Source of the DNA: Euperipatoides rowelli
Taxonomy: Eukaryota > Onychophora > Udeonychophora > Euonychophora > Peripatopsidae
Length of the DNA: 10,372 bases
Direction: 5' to 3' (one strand)
Assembly (NCBI GenBank): GCA_003024985.2
Contig: PXIH01S0030369.1
How positions within the stretch are numbered: position 1 is the stretch's first letter; the number at the start of each line of letters is the position of its first letter. Made by a program: the position numbers and the translations under genes. Under the pieces are notes generated by a model. The model searched no databases, was not told where the DNA came from, and saw nothing but the letters and a program-made list of their open reading frames with translations. This document shows, piece by piece, positions 1 to 7,575 of this stretch.

Positions 1-6
1 TTAATA

Positions 7-63
7 GAATTTCGTTTTATATTGTGAATTTCGTTTTTTGTTATGAATTTCGTGTTTTGTCGT
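7..63. repeat. Three tandem copies of a 19-bp unit
   Basis: Units begin at 7, 26 and 45, each GAATTTCG followed by a T-rich 11-mer (GAATTTCGTTTTATATTGT, GAATTTCGTTTTTTGTTAT, GAATTTCGTGTTTTGTCGT). A weaker fourth copy may lie near 129-147 (GAAATTTGTTTTATCGTGT). The array may begin before the window edge. Confidence 0.8.
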
Positions 64-490
64 GAGGATTAAAAGTCTTTTTTCTTACTTTAATTGATGA
101 AGAAATTAAAAAAAAAAATTTTTATAAAGAAATTTGTTTTATCGTGTAGTACGAAAAACACTTGCCCCTACTTATCAATATACAGACATTTCGACACTTA
201 TTAGATTTTTTTTTTTTTAAAAAAATGCCTTTTTTTTTTCATTATTCAAATAGAGTAAACAATGAAGTTTCTTTGCACTTGGTCGATCAGATACTTTGTC
301 ATTCATAGATATTTGCTAATGCTAGTTAATCCTGTCATCATGGCTGTTGCAGGTAATAATTTTTAAGAAACTTTTCCCCTTCCTAAATTGTGGATCTAGA
401 ATCGCTGATATTGCAGCATGAGAATCCCATTGGAACACATAGCCTTCTTTAATGAAGAAAAATTTTCTAGCTCTTATAACTAGCAAATTC

Positions 491-506
491 CATCATCATC
501 ATCATC
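491..506 (+). repeat. CAT trinucleotide microsatellite
   Basis: Five perfect CAT units and a final C. This short, unremarkable simple repeat is followed by a pyrimidine-rich tract. Confidence 0.85.
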
Positions 507-1100
507 TCTTTTCCAGTTTTGGTTGTAGACTGTTATACAATTTATGAATACAGTAATTGGAAAAACTTCTAAACATTACAAACTCTACACTTGGACATTA
601 TTAATTCAAGGACAAAAAAAATTAAAGCAATGATTGTTTCATGTGTAAATACGATTTTATTGAACAGAGTCTTAATCAATTCTAAACTATTTTGATGTTT
701 TAATTATTATTTCTGTTAGTTGATAACATGTTATTTTTTAAACCTTAACAGTATTAGCCTATTTAAAATACAATAAGTTATATACTGTACATTATATATT
801 AATATATTTTTCTTAAAACAAACATTAAAAAATGGATTTTTTTATTTGATAATGATTTGATGAACAATTTGTCCTACTCTTAAAAACCACAATGCCTTTA
901 TCCATTTTACCTCACCAATTTGTCATTACCGACAATTTACATCTGTTCATGATCTTTTGGTTAGAAAGAGTTACTAAAAAGTGAGAAAGAAAAAAAAGTA
1001 ACCAGTAACCATCCTTGTAATATTTACAACTATTGCCGGAGCAAAGCTGAACTTTAATGGATAACTTTTTTTTTTCCCTTTCAACTTATGAAAATGAAAA

Positions 1101-1157
1101 AGTAGTAATGGCATTAGTAATAGTAGTGATGACACCAACAACAACAATAGTAGTAAC
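1101..1157 (+). repeat. Imperfect TAG/CAA trinucleotide tract
   Basis: Interrupted TAG/TAA, GAT and CAA/ACA triplets in succession. Read on the minus strand it yields a leucine- and serine-rich frame with no family resemblance, which is why an open frame appears here. Confidence 0.7.
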
Positions 1158-1645
1158 TTAGAAAAAGCAGTCATGACAAAGTTCACATTAATTGAGAAAT
1201 AAAGACATGGATAATTTTTACAAGTACTGTACTGAATTTAAATTAGGACTAAGAGCTAAATCTAGCAAATCTACTAACATGAAGATATACTGAACTTATT
1301 TTGGCTAATCAAATGTTAATTTATTCTGTTGTCAATTGTAATATTTCCAGAAAATAATGGGAATATACAGTGTTTCTAAATTAGACTGGTGTTATCTCAA
1401 AACAAATAGAAACCATATTTTAAAATGAGGGAGAGGTAAATTGTAGGCTATATCTTTAAGCACCTTTATGATAAGTTTATCTACACTTTAGAACCATACA
1501 ATATAGGTCTAGAAGGAGATACAGGATCTTGTAATTATTACAGGTGGACTAAATTTACAATTCATAATAAATATTCCAATTTATTTTAAAACAATTCAAC
1601 TCAAAATACTGTATTTATAATTATAAAAGAGTAAAATCTATTTAC

Positions 1646-1868
1646 CATAACTCTAGTCAATCCAATGTTCCTTGTATATGTGACCAATGTTTTTTTGATA
1701 GGATCGACAACAGATTCTTCTACAATGTTGACATGTCTGTTTGAAATAAATCGCTCACCCCACTTTGGAAATGGAACATGATTGGTCTTAGTTAGGAGAC
1801 GTTTGCTCAACAATTTATGATCCGATGTAATTGTCCTTATGATCACATCCTCTGTTAATACATGATTA
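1646..1868 (-). CDS. prel: prel/PRELID1-like gene, second coding exon (middle of PRELI domain)
   Basis: This 223-nt exon gives one base plus 74 codons, roughly residues 30-104 of the protein. Readable family blocks, in order, are SNHVLTEDV, then [12 protein letters not shown], then PKWGERF, then [15 protein letters not shown], and finally [10 protein letters not shown]. These are the conserved strands and helix of the PRELI lipid-transfer fold; the wording is closest to insect Prel and vertebrate PRELID1. The acceptor is a T-rich tract ending TTTAATAG at 1876-1869; the exon begins with T, completing AG|T = Ser. The exon ends at ATG (1648-1646), followed by donor GTAAAT (1645-1640), phase 0. 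The open frame runs on past both splice sites (1601-1879), but those extensions do not resemble the family and are intron. There is no internal stop or frameshift. The remaining domain (about 70-80 residues plus a tail) should lie in exons to the left; I could not find them in 1-1640. Confidence 0.94.
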
Positions 1869-2164
1869 CTATTAAACAAAAATAATCAAAATAGATTTTG
1901 AATTACAGCATAAAAATTAAAAAAAAAATACAGTATTGATACATTACTTGTAGTGAATTATTATATTTGATTTATGCAACAAGACATTAGGCTATATGCT
2001 TTATACAGTGCATGTTATTAAATAAATAATTTTTCTTAAATATAATAGGCTACTAAAAAAATTTCATAACCTAACTGCAATTACAATAGTTAGCCGTTAT
2101 CATATACATACTGTAAAAAGGCTAAGTGAAATAAAAATAATAGATACGTACAATACATCCTTAC

Positions 2165-2350
2165 ATAAAGTGTCGACCAGGCTATATTTTTGGCCTCTGG
2201 GGCAAAAATGTGAGGGCCTGATCCCCAGACCTGCCAACTTTAAAAAATCTGAATAAGTAAAACTTTTAAACAGGAGAAAGTGTAGCTAGATCATCAATTG
2301 GGTCGAGATCAGAGCCCTTAGGGGGATTGGGGTAAAACCCCTAAAATTTA
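2165..2350. other. G/C-richer island, probable old repeat fragment
   Basis: This stretch is clearly richer in G and C than its surroundings, with words such as GGCCTCTGGGGC, GATCCCCAGACCTGCC and TTAGGGGGATTGGGGT followed by AAACCCCT. The GGGG...CCCC arrangement near 2318-2343 can form a short hairpin. Frames on both strands are interrupted and I recognise no protein. A decayed repeat is my best guess. Confidence 0.3.
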
Positions 2351-2457
2351 AGCTTTGTGATAGTAATTCGACATAATGTACTAAAAATCAAACGTTAAAA
2401 TGGTGAGTGTAAATCTTTACAATTTTATTGGAAATTAAAAAGTATACTTTATTTTCA

Positions 2458-2471
2458 CCCTATACACTACA
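2458..2471 (+). repeat. Outer inverted repeat, left copy (CCCTATACACTACA)
   Basis: A 14-bp word just outside the left CAGGG end recurs as an exact reverse complement at 5640-5653, just outside the right end. Three bases separate it from CAGGG on the left and nine on the right. It lies outside the usual hAT terminus, so either the true element ends are further out or the flanks themselves form an older inverted pair. Confidence 0.7.
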
Positions 2472-3372
2472 TTCCAGGGTTCATACTCCTTTGATCATTG
2501 TGAAATTCAAGTACTTTTTAAGGACTTTGCAAGGACAAGTCAAAATTTTCAAGACTTTTGATAGTAGATATGGTGGGACTGAGTCTCGGCAATTTTATGT
2601 TTTCAAGCAAAGTTAGTTGCAAATTCTTTGGGGGGATAAAAACATTTTTTTCTTCTTTTGGCTATAAAAATATTAATTTTAATATCACCTACATACACTC
2701 CCCTCCTCAACTGAATTGATTAAGTTAAGAGATTCAGATATAGCAACAGCTAAAGACTTAAAAATAAAATTAATAGCAAATATTTACAGATGAAAATATT
2801 TTGGCGACTTCACTATGTAATTATTTATCGACAATTAATGTAAAGTTATTAAATAGTATCTACTGCAACTTTTTTTAAAAAAAAACATCAAAACAAAAAT
2901 AAATGTTGAGGTCTAATATAGGCGTATCTTTATACAAAAGTTTTTGTTTTATGCTACAAAGAATGCAAAAAGTTGATATAAGCTATTAATATTGGTTTAA
3001 TTACTAATAATATTTTTGTAAATAATCACTTGCACTAGGCCACGAATACAAGATGGGAACAGGAGGTTAGCAAAATATTTTTAGTGATGGATGGGTGATA
3101 GTGCGTGTGCAAACTCAGTTATGGAAGGGGGCATACACAAATGGCAGGTTTTTAGAGGGGTTTATAAAAATGTCACAAGTTGAGATGTGAGGTCATCAAT
3201 ATTCATACTTTAAAAAAAATATTGCCTCACAATTTGCAAATTTTAGTTTATTTCATAATAATTTAAGTTTTCATGAATGTTACTTTATTTTTTCTAAATT
3301 AAAAATACATTTTTTTAATTATTTGATATGATTGACAAGACAAAGGGGAGTAGAAAATGTGATAGGCTACTT

Positions 3373-3903
3373 TATGAATAGGTTATATGTGCCAAATCAT
3401 TAAAAAAGTGTGACATTATTAATAGACAGTTCCCCCACCCCACTATCCTCTCATCCCAACTAGTAGGATATACTTCCCTTGTGTTGTGAAGCCTTGGCTT
3501 TAATAGCAGGAGTAAATAATCATGAGTTAAATTACTTCTTAACTTATTTTCTATTGTATATTAAAGAAACAGTTTGTTTACAAACAAAAGTATTTCCAAA
3601 CGGAGTTAGATCAATTAACGTTGCTTATTATTCAACTATTGAATAGATAAGCAAAGTTAATTGATCTAGCTCCATTTGGAAATACTTTTGTTTGTAAACA
3701 AAATGTTTATTTATCGTAAAATAGAAAACAAGTTAAGAAGTAATTTAACATATGATTATTTACTCCTGCTATTAAAGCCAAGGCTTCACAACACAAGGGA
3801 AGTGTATCCTACTAGTTGGGATGAGAGGATAGTGGGGTGGGGGACCTGTCTATTAATAATGTCACCCTTTTTATAATGATTCTGCACATATACNCCATTC
3901 ATA
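3373..3903. repeat. Foldback palindrome, 263-265-bp arms with a 3-nt loop
   Basis: The left arm (3373-3635) and right arm (3639-3903) are reverse complements with a few substitutions and small indels; the loop is CTA (3636-3638). Clear matching landmarks are TTGTTTACAAACAAAAG (3574-3590 region against the 3685-3700 region), GCCTTGGCTTTAATAGCAGGAG against CTCCTGCTATTAAAGCCAAGGC, and the CCCCCACCCCACTATCCTC block against its complement near 3828-3845. The arms differ at scattered sites (for example AGTTCCCCC against AGGTCCCCC), so this is an old duplication and not one read folded on itself. The open frame at 3676-3876 is only arm sequence. It could be a foldback/MITE element, but no target duplication is obvious. 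It sits inside the hAT-like element. Confidence 0.9.
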
Positions 3904-4442
3904 GTGCAATGATTTCCTGTAATTACCTATCTTTGGTTTTAATGTTTGTTTAAACCAGTACGGTATTGTTAATTTTATATTTATATTTTATATCTGTATA
4001 AAGTACATTACCCACATACACTGTACATACAATACATAGGCCTACTTACTCAATCAGTATCCGTGATGTGTTTTGGATTTAGAAAGGAAATTCAAAAACG
4101 CAGTTGTTGACTAGAGATTATTTTCCTTTAATATTAAGATTTAAACTTTTCCCTCATCTTAAATATTATTAGCACAACGGATTGATTTTAAATGTTCCAA
4201 ATGTATTTTTTTTTTTAAAAAAAAAATGCAAATAGTAGGTTACAGGTTGATTTGACTTTCTAAAATTCAGCAAGGTGGAAATTGAAAACATTTTATAAAA
4301 ATGTTTAAAGCTAGTTTATGTGCTTATCTTGTTTGAAATTAAATGTTTTCAGATAATTAAGTTTTACAAGAGAGGTTGTATTATTTTCTCAACTTTTAGG
4401 CTAACTTAAAACCTTTAAATTTTTCATTTCTTGAATTAACAT

Positions 4443-5107
4443 TTAAAGGTCAAATGTAATGGATTTTTTTATTTTTTTTTATTATTTATTTCCAAAGATA
4501 ATTAAAAAAAAACAAAAAAAAACAAACAAACAAATTGCACTGGAAAAAAATAATTTAAAATGCATTAAAAAAAAAGTTATTTAAAGATAAAATTAAGACT
4601 ATTGCTATCCTCAGTCTGAGATTACAATTTGAAAATTTCACATTTTTTTTTGGTTTGAGATTATTTGATGAAATAGCCTCTACAGCTGTTTTCTTTGTAA
4701 TGATTTAACATGCAAATAGAGGTTTGTTCAACTTGTATTAAAGATCATTTTGGTTTTTTTTAAAAAATAAATTGGACCATATCAAACGGTTTGAATTTGA
4801 TTGATTTTTTACAAGCATTTAAACACTTAGTCCATATGATATCCAGCCTTATGCTGAAGAATATTCTATAGTTAAGTATAGCAAGCTGTATTAATTTATA
4901 GCCTATGATGTCACAAAATATCTCCCCTGGTGTGTACAGTTGACAATGTTGTTTTAATGGTGAGGAGCTAAAGACAATTATTTTAAAAATTGAATTGTAA
5001 ATAACGTTTTTTTTTTCTTTTTCTGGCGGAAATTTTTTTTTGGTAAAAAATCTCTAAAAATCAATACTAAAAAAAAAATTAAAAAATCCGTTACATTTGA
5101 CCTTTAA
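4443..5107 (+). mobile_element. MITE copy A, 657 bp between TTAA sites
   Basis: The element runs from AGGTCAAATGTAATGG (4447) to CCGTTACATTTGACCT (ending 5103) and is bounded by TTAA on both sides (4443-4446 and 5104-5107). The terminal inverted repeats extend about 55-80 bp, through T/A tracts and a TTTCCAAAGAT / AATCTCTAAAAATCAA-type inner part. The interior has no coding frame. A TTAA duplication is the mark of the piggyBac superfamily, so a piggyBac-like MITE is plausible; the end sequence is not the usual CCC start, and because TTAA is its own complement, TTAA could instead be the outer part of the inverted repeat. The second copy at 6475-7141 is the same element reversed. Confidence 0.85.
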
Positions 5108-5639
5108 GAAATTTCAACTTGGCCTGTTAATTTCCCCTGTACCTCATTCGGACATATTCTGCAACCCTGATGACATCATGTTTTATGTACAGCTGATAAC
5201 CGATTTGATAGTCATATTTGATAATTGTCATTTAGTCACAGATTGAAAAAAAAAAAAAAAAATTGTCTGGCATTACAATAGACCATCAACATACACATGA
5301 AGAAATAAAAGTAACATTTCATTGTGACTGTGAATCAGACAAATTATCTTAAGGAGAAATAAAGCAGAAAATCCCCTCATAAGAATAATTTAAATATCAT
5401 CTCTTCTCAATTTAAGCTTTTTTTAGTGTATTTATTTTTATTTTGTTTGTAAAAAATAAAAATTTGATTGTTCTAAAATACTTAATATACACCAACAAAA
5501 TGAAATTTAATTTTATATTTATTTTAATGACCTAACTGGTACTAAAATTTAAGGACTTTTGAGTCCTAGAAAAATATAAATGAAATTCAAATACTATTAA
5601 GTAGGCTATTTTCAAGGAGTATGAACCCTGCATTTCAAC

Positions 5640-5653
5640 TGTAGTGTATAGGG
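5640..5653 (-). repeat. Outer inverted repeat, right copy
   Basis: Reads TGTAGTGTATAGGG on the plus strand, the exact reverse complement of 2458-2471. It is nine bases outside the right CCCTG end of the hAT-like element. Confidence 0.7.
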
Positions 5654-6474
5654 AGAGAAGATTACACTGCTGTGTGGACATTGAATTATATTGTTTCAAT
5701 GGTTGCAGTGCTGATTAGTTACAAGTATATCACAGTTGTGTATCACCTTGAGTGAATGTAAACTGTCAATTGCTTATCCATGAACCATGTTCCTTATTCT
5801 TAAGCTAAGCCTCCCCCACCCTTCATGTGAATCGCTAAGTGAGACATGACAACACTGCTTACATAGAACTTTTTTGGCAATACAGTATTACTCTTTAGGA
5901 AAATACAAAATATGATACTGTATATAATTTGAGTAGGTAATGATATTGAAAAATCTAGAACATTCGATTCAGAACAATGTACCGTAATGTTTTTTGATTA
6001 TAAGTCCTCAACTTTTGATACTGTGCAATCTCACATTTGATCTTTAAAAAAAAAAATATTGCTTACAGATTGAAATATTTGCTAAATAAGTTCAAAAATT
6101 TTCTGAAAAATAGATGTAAGATTTGGCAAGTCTGACTACAATCAGCTATGCTGATCATTTGAAAATATACTGTTGATGTTTCAGATATTTTTTTTCAACA
6201 AGAATAGATTTATGATGCAGGGACAATGAATTGATCAACAGAGGAAAGCATCTAATGTTGAGAGAAAGGCACCATAAGTATTTTAATTAGGATGCCAAAA
6301 ATTTCACTCAAAAGATAACAACTTAGGACAAGAAGTTTTTTTTGTTTTGATTTTGACAAGCTTATTTTTTATGCTCATTCAGATTTTGACCAAAAAAAAA
6401 AATGCAATTAAATTTGCAATGATCATAAATTCATTAAAAAAAAAGATTGGTTACCAATAGGCTATTCACAGATC
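5654..6474. other. Intronic sequence, nothing recognisable
   Basis: AT-rich non-coding sequence between the hAT-like element and MITE copy B. It holds poly-A runs (6044-6055, 6392-6402) and three copies of the over-represented words TACTGTA/TACAGTA and TAGGCTA. No open frame of note, no RNA gene and no clear repeat boundary were seen. Confidence 0.6.
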
Positions 6475-7141
6475 TTAAAGGTCAAATGTAACGGATTTTT
6501 TTAATTTTTTTTAATTATTGATTTTCAAAGATTTTAACTAAAAAAAATTTCCACCAGAAAAAAAAAAAAAAAATTAAAAACAAAAAAGTTATTTACAATT
6601 CAATTTTTAAAATAATTGTCTTTAGCTCCTCACCCTTAAAACAACATTATCCACTTTACACACCAGGGGAGATATTTTGTGACTATAAATGAATACAGCT
6701 TGCTATACTTAACTATAGAATATTTGCTATATTTGTCAGCATAAAGCTGGATATCATATGGTCTAAATGTTTAAATACTTGTAAAAATCATAATCAAATT
6801 CATCCTTTGTGCTATTATGATCCAATTTGATTTTTAAAAAAATCAAAATGACCTTTAATACAGATTGAAAATACCTCTATTTACATGTTAAATCATTACA
6901 AAGAAAACAGCTGTAGAGGCTATTTTGTCATCAAATTAATCTCAGACCCAAAAAAAATGTGAATCTTCAAATTGTAATCTCAGACTAAGCATAGCAATAG
7001 TCTTAATTTTATCTTTAAATAACTTTTTTTTTATGCATTTTAAAATATTGTATTCCAGTGGAACTTTTTTTAATAGTAATTATCTTTGAAAATCAATAAT
7101 AAAAAAAAATTTAAAAAAAATCCGTTACATTTAACCTTTAA
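6475..7141 (-). mobile_element. MITE copy B, 659 bp, reverse orientation to copy A
   Basis: It begins TTAA then AGGTCAAATGTAACGG (6479) and ends CCGTTACATTTAACCT (7137) then TTAA (7138-7141). Its interior aligns along its whole length to the reverse complement of 4443-5107. Shared blocks include TTAGCTCCTCACC, CACCAGGGGAGATATTTTGTGA, AGCTTGCTATACTTAACTATAG, GGATATCATATGG and AACAGCTGTAGAGGCTATTT. The copies differ by scattered substitutions and small indels around 6727-6740 and 6795-6825. There is no coding frame. Two independent insertions of one family are the simplest reading, since only copy A lies within the hAT-like element. Confidence 0.86.
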
Positions 7142-7388
7142 ATGGTGCAATAAAAGTAAAAAAAAATTTTGCGATGAAAACTATGAAGACCATAATAATA
7201 GACATTTATTTTTTTGTAGCAATTTATTGCAACTTTGTTAGAATACATTTTCCTGAGATCAGTATACTGCATTTCAAAAGCTGGACTGTGCTAAAGTCAT
7301 CTCATTTCAGCCACAAAACCGGGAGAGCAGGGAGGGAAGGATAGATAATGATTTTAATGAGTAGAATAGCCTATGGGCCAGTATTTAC

Positions 7389-7477
7389 CTGTATGGATTT
7401 GGATAACGGTTCCAGAAACCTGCTGCTACTTGGTCCCATGAAAATTTAAAGACTGCTGTTCCTAAATAATATTTCAT
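7389..7477 (-). CDS. prel: prel/PRELID1-like gene, first coding exon (start of PRELI domain)
   Basis: This exon encodes the first 29 residues plus two bases of a PRELI/MSF1-domain protein. Known family role: PRELID1/Prel/Ups1 proteins bind TRIAP1/Mdm35 in the mitochondrial intermembrane space and move phosphatidic acid to the inner membrane for cardiolipin synthesis. Seen here: the peptide opens MKYYLGTAVFKFSWDQV and continues to FWNRYPNPY, the family's N-terminal signature (a WDQV-type helix, then YPNPxS). The ATG lies at 7477-7475, preceded by CCCAA, a reasonable animal start context. The frame stays open upstream, but PRELI domains normally begin right at the N-terminus, so this Met is preferred. 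The exon ends with AG at 7390-7389, followed on the minus strand by the donor GTAAAT (7388-7383). The split codon AG is completed by the first T of the exon at 1868, giving the expected Ser. Confidence is high for the family, and fair for the subtype (PRELID1-like rather than PRELID3/slowmo). Confidence 0.93.
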
Positions 7478-7488
7478 TTGGGTCAATT

Positions 7489-7501
7489 CTGAAATAAGAA
7501 A
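7489..7501 (-). promoter_or_regulatory. Possible 5'UTR intron splice acceptor of the prel-like gene
   Basis: On the minus strand a pyrimidine-rich stretch, TTTCTTATTTCAG, ends at 7489, only 11 nt upstream of the start codon (7477). If used, the first coding exon would be 7389-7488 and an untranslated leader exon would lie at higher coordinates, with the promoter further right. This is inference from the splice-site pattern alone; transcription could also start nearby. Confidence 0.4.
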
Positions 7502-7543
7502 TGCTACATTAGAATAATGATAAAAAAATAAATTCATTAACTT

Positions 7544-7575
7544 TGACTGCCACCTATTACTAAAGGTGGCAGTCA
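7544..7575. repeat. Perfect 12-bp inverted repeat with 8-nt loop
   Basis: TGACTGCCACCT at 7544-7555 and AGGTGGCAGTCA at 7564-7575 are exact complements around ATTACTAA. It sits 67-98 bp upstream of the prel-like start codon. If the leader is unspliced it would form a stable hairpin in the 5'UTR; if the acceptor at 7489 is used it would lie in a 5'UTR intron. It could equally be the residue of a small foldback element. Confidence 0.75.

Larger units (their letters stand above)
1..1645. other. Non-coding stretch left of exon 2, probably the next intron
   Basis: On the minus strand this follows the exon 2 donor at 1645, so it should be intron 2 of the prel-like gene. I searched it for the expected next PRELI block (the VDE/VEE-type strand and the REAxxSS-type region) and did not find it. 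Contents are a 19-bp tandem repeat (7-63), a CAT run (491-506) and a trinucleotide-rich tract (1101-1157). The leucine-rich minus frame at 974-1186 is a by-product of that tract and is not a gene. Confidence 0.6.
2475..5630. mobile_element. hAT-like DNA transposon remnant (non-autonomous), about 3.16 kb
   Basis: The left end begins CAGGGTTCATACTCCTT at 2475-2491, and the right end is its exact reverse complement at 5614-5630. Just inside the left end are AAGGACTTTGCAAGGAC-type repeats (2519-2535), and inside the right end is GGACTTTTGAGTCC (near 5550-5570). CAGGG ends followed by repeated AAGGACTTT words are typical, from general knowledge, of hAT-family non-autonomous elements in invertebrates and fish. 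No transposase coding is visible. The interior is AT-rich and hosts a foldback palindrome and a MITE. The 8-bp flanks (CTACATTC at left, CATTTCAA at right) do not match, so a clean hAT target duplication is missing. Alternatively the two ends could be solo end fragments in opposite orientation. Confidence 0.55.
1869..7388 (-). other. Intron 1 (between coding exons) of the prel-like gene, repeat-filled
   Basis: This 5,520-bp intron is inferred from the two exons, which join in frame (phase 2) with GTAAAT donor and TTTAATAG acceptor. No host coding sequence is recognisable inside. It holds a hAT-like element with a foldback palindrome and a TTAA-flanked MITE nested in it, plus a second, opposite-orientation MITE copy. 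Most of the intron's length therefore comes from transposable elements. The parts outside elements (1869-2457, 5654-6474, 7142-7388) are AT-rich with poly-A/T runs and several TAGGCTA words, and I see no gene in them. Confidence 0.88.

Noticed and set aside
262-365. Plus-strand short frame starting MKFLCTWSIRYF with a GCAG|GTAATA donor-like end, and a pyrimidine tract plus AG near 506-518
   Set aside because: Sequence complexity here is higher than nearby, but the frame is only about 34 codons, no family is recognisable, and no partner exon could be joined.
974-1186. Minus-strand leucine-rich open frame of 70 residues, superficially like a membrane or signal peptide
   Set aside because: It is produced by the TAG/CAA trinucleotide tract and T-runs; low complexity, no family resemblance and no splice context.
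1-1640. Third PRELI exon
   Set aside because: No minus-strand segment matched the next conserved strands with an acceptor, so the rest of the gene is assumed to lie off the left edge.
1601-1645. Continuation of the exon 2 frame beyond the GTAAAT donor
   Set aside because: The residues after RVM (for example NRFYSF) leave the PRELI pattern exactly at a canonical donor, so it is intron.
2428-2616. Plus-strand 62-residue open frame
   Set aside because: It spans the left terminus of the hAT-like element, so it is repeat-end sequence read by chance.
3676-3876. Plus-strand 66-residue open frame
   Set aside because: It lies wholly in the right arm of the foldback palindrome and has no protein-like conservation.
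3373-3903. Palindrome as a sequencing or assembly artefact (hairpin read-through)
   Set aside because: The arms carry many independent substitutions and small indels, which a folded copy of one strand would not show. Long reads could still settle it.
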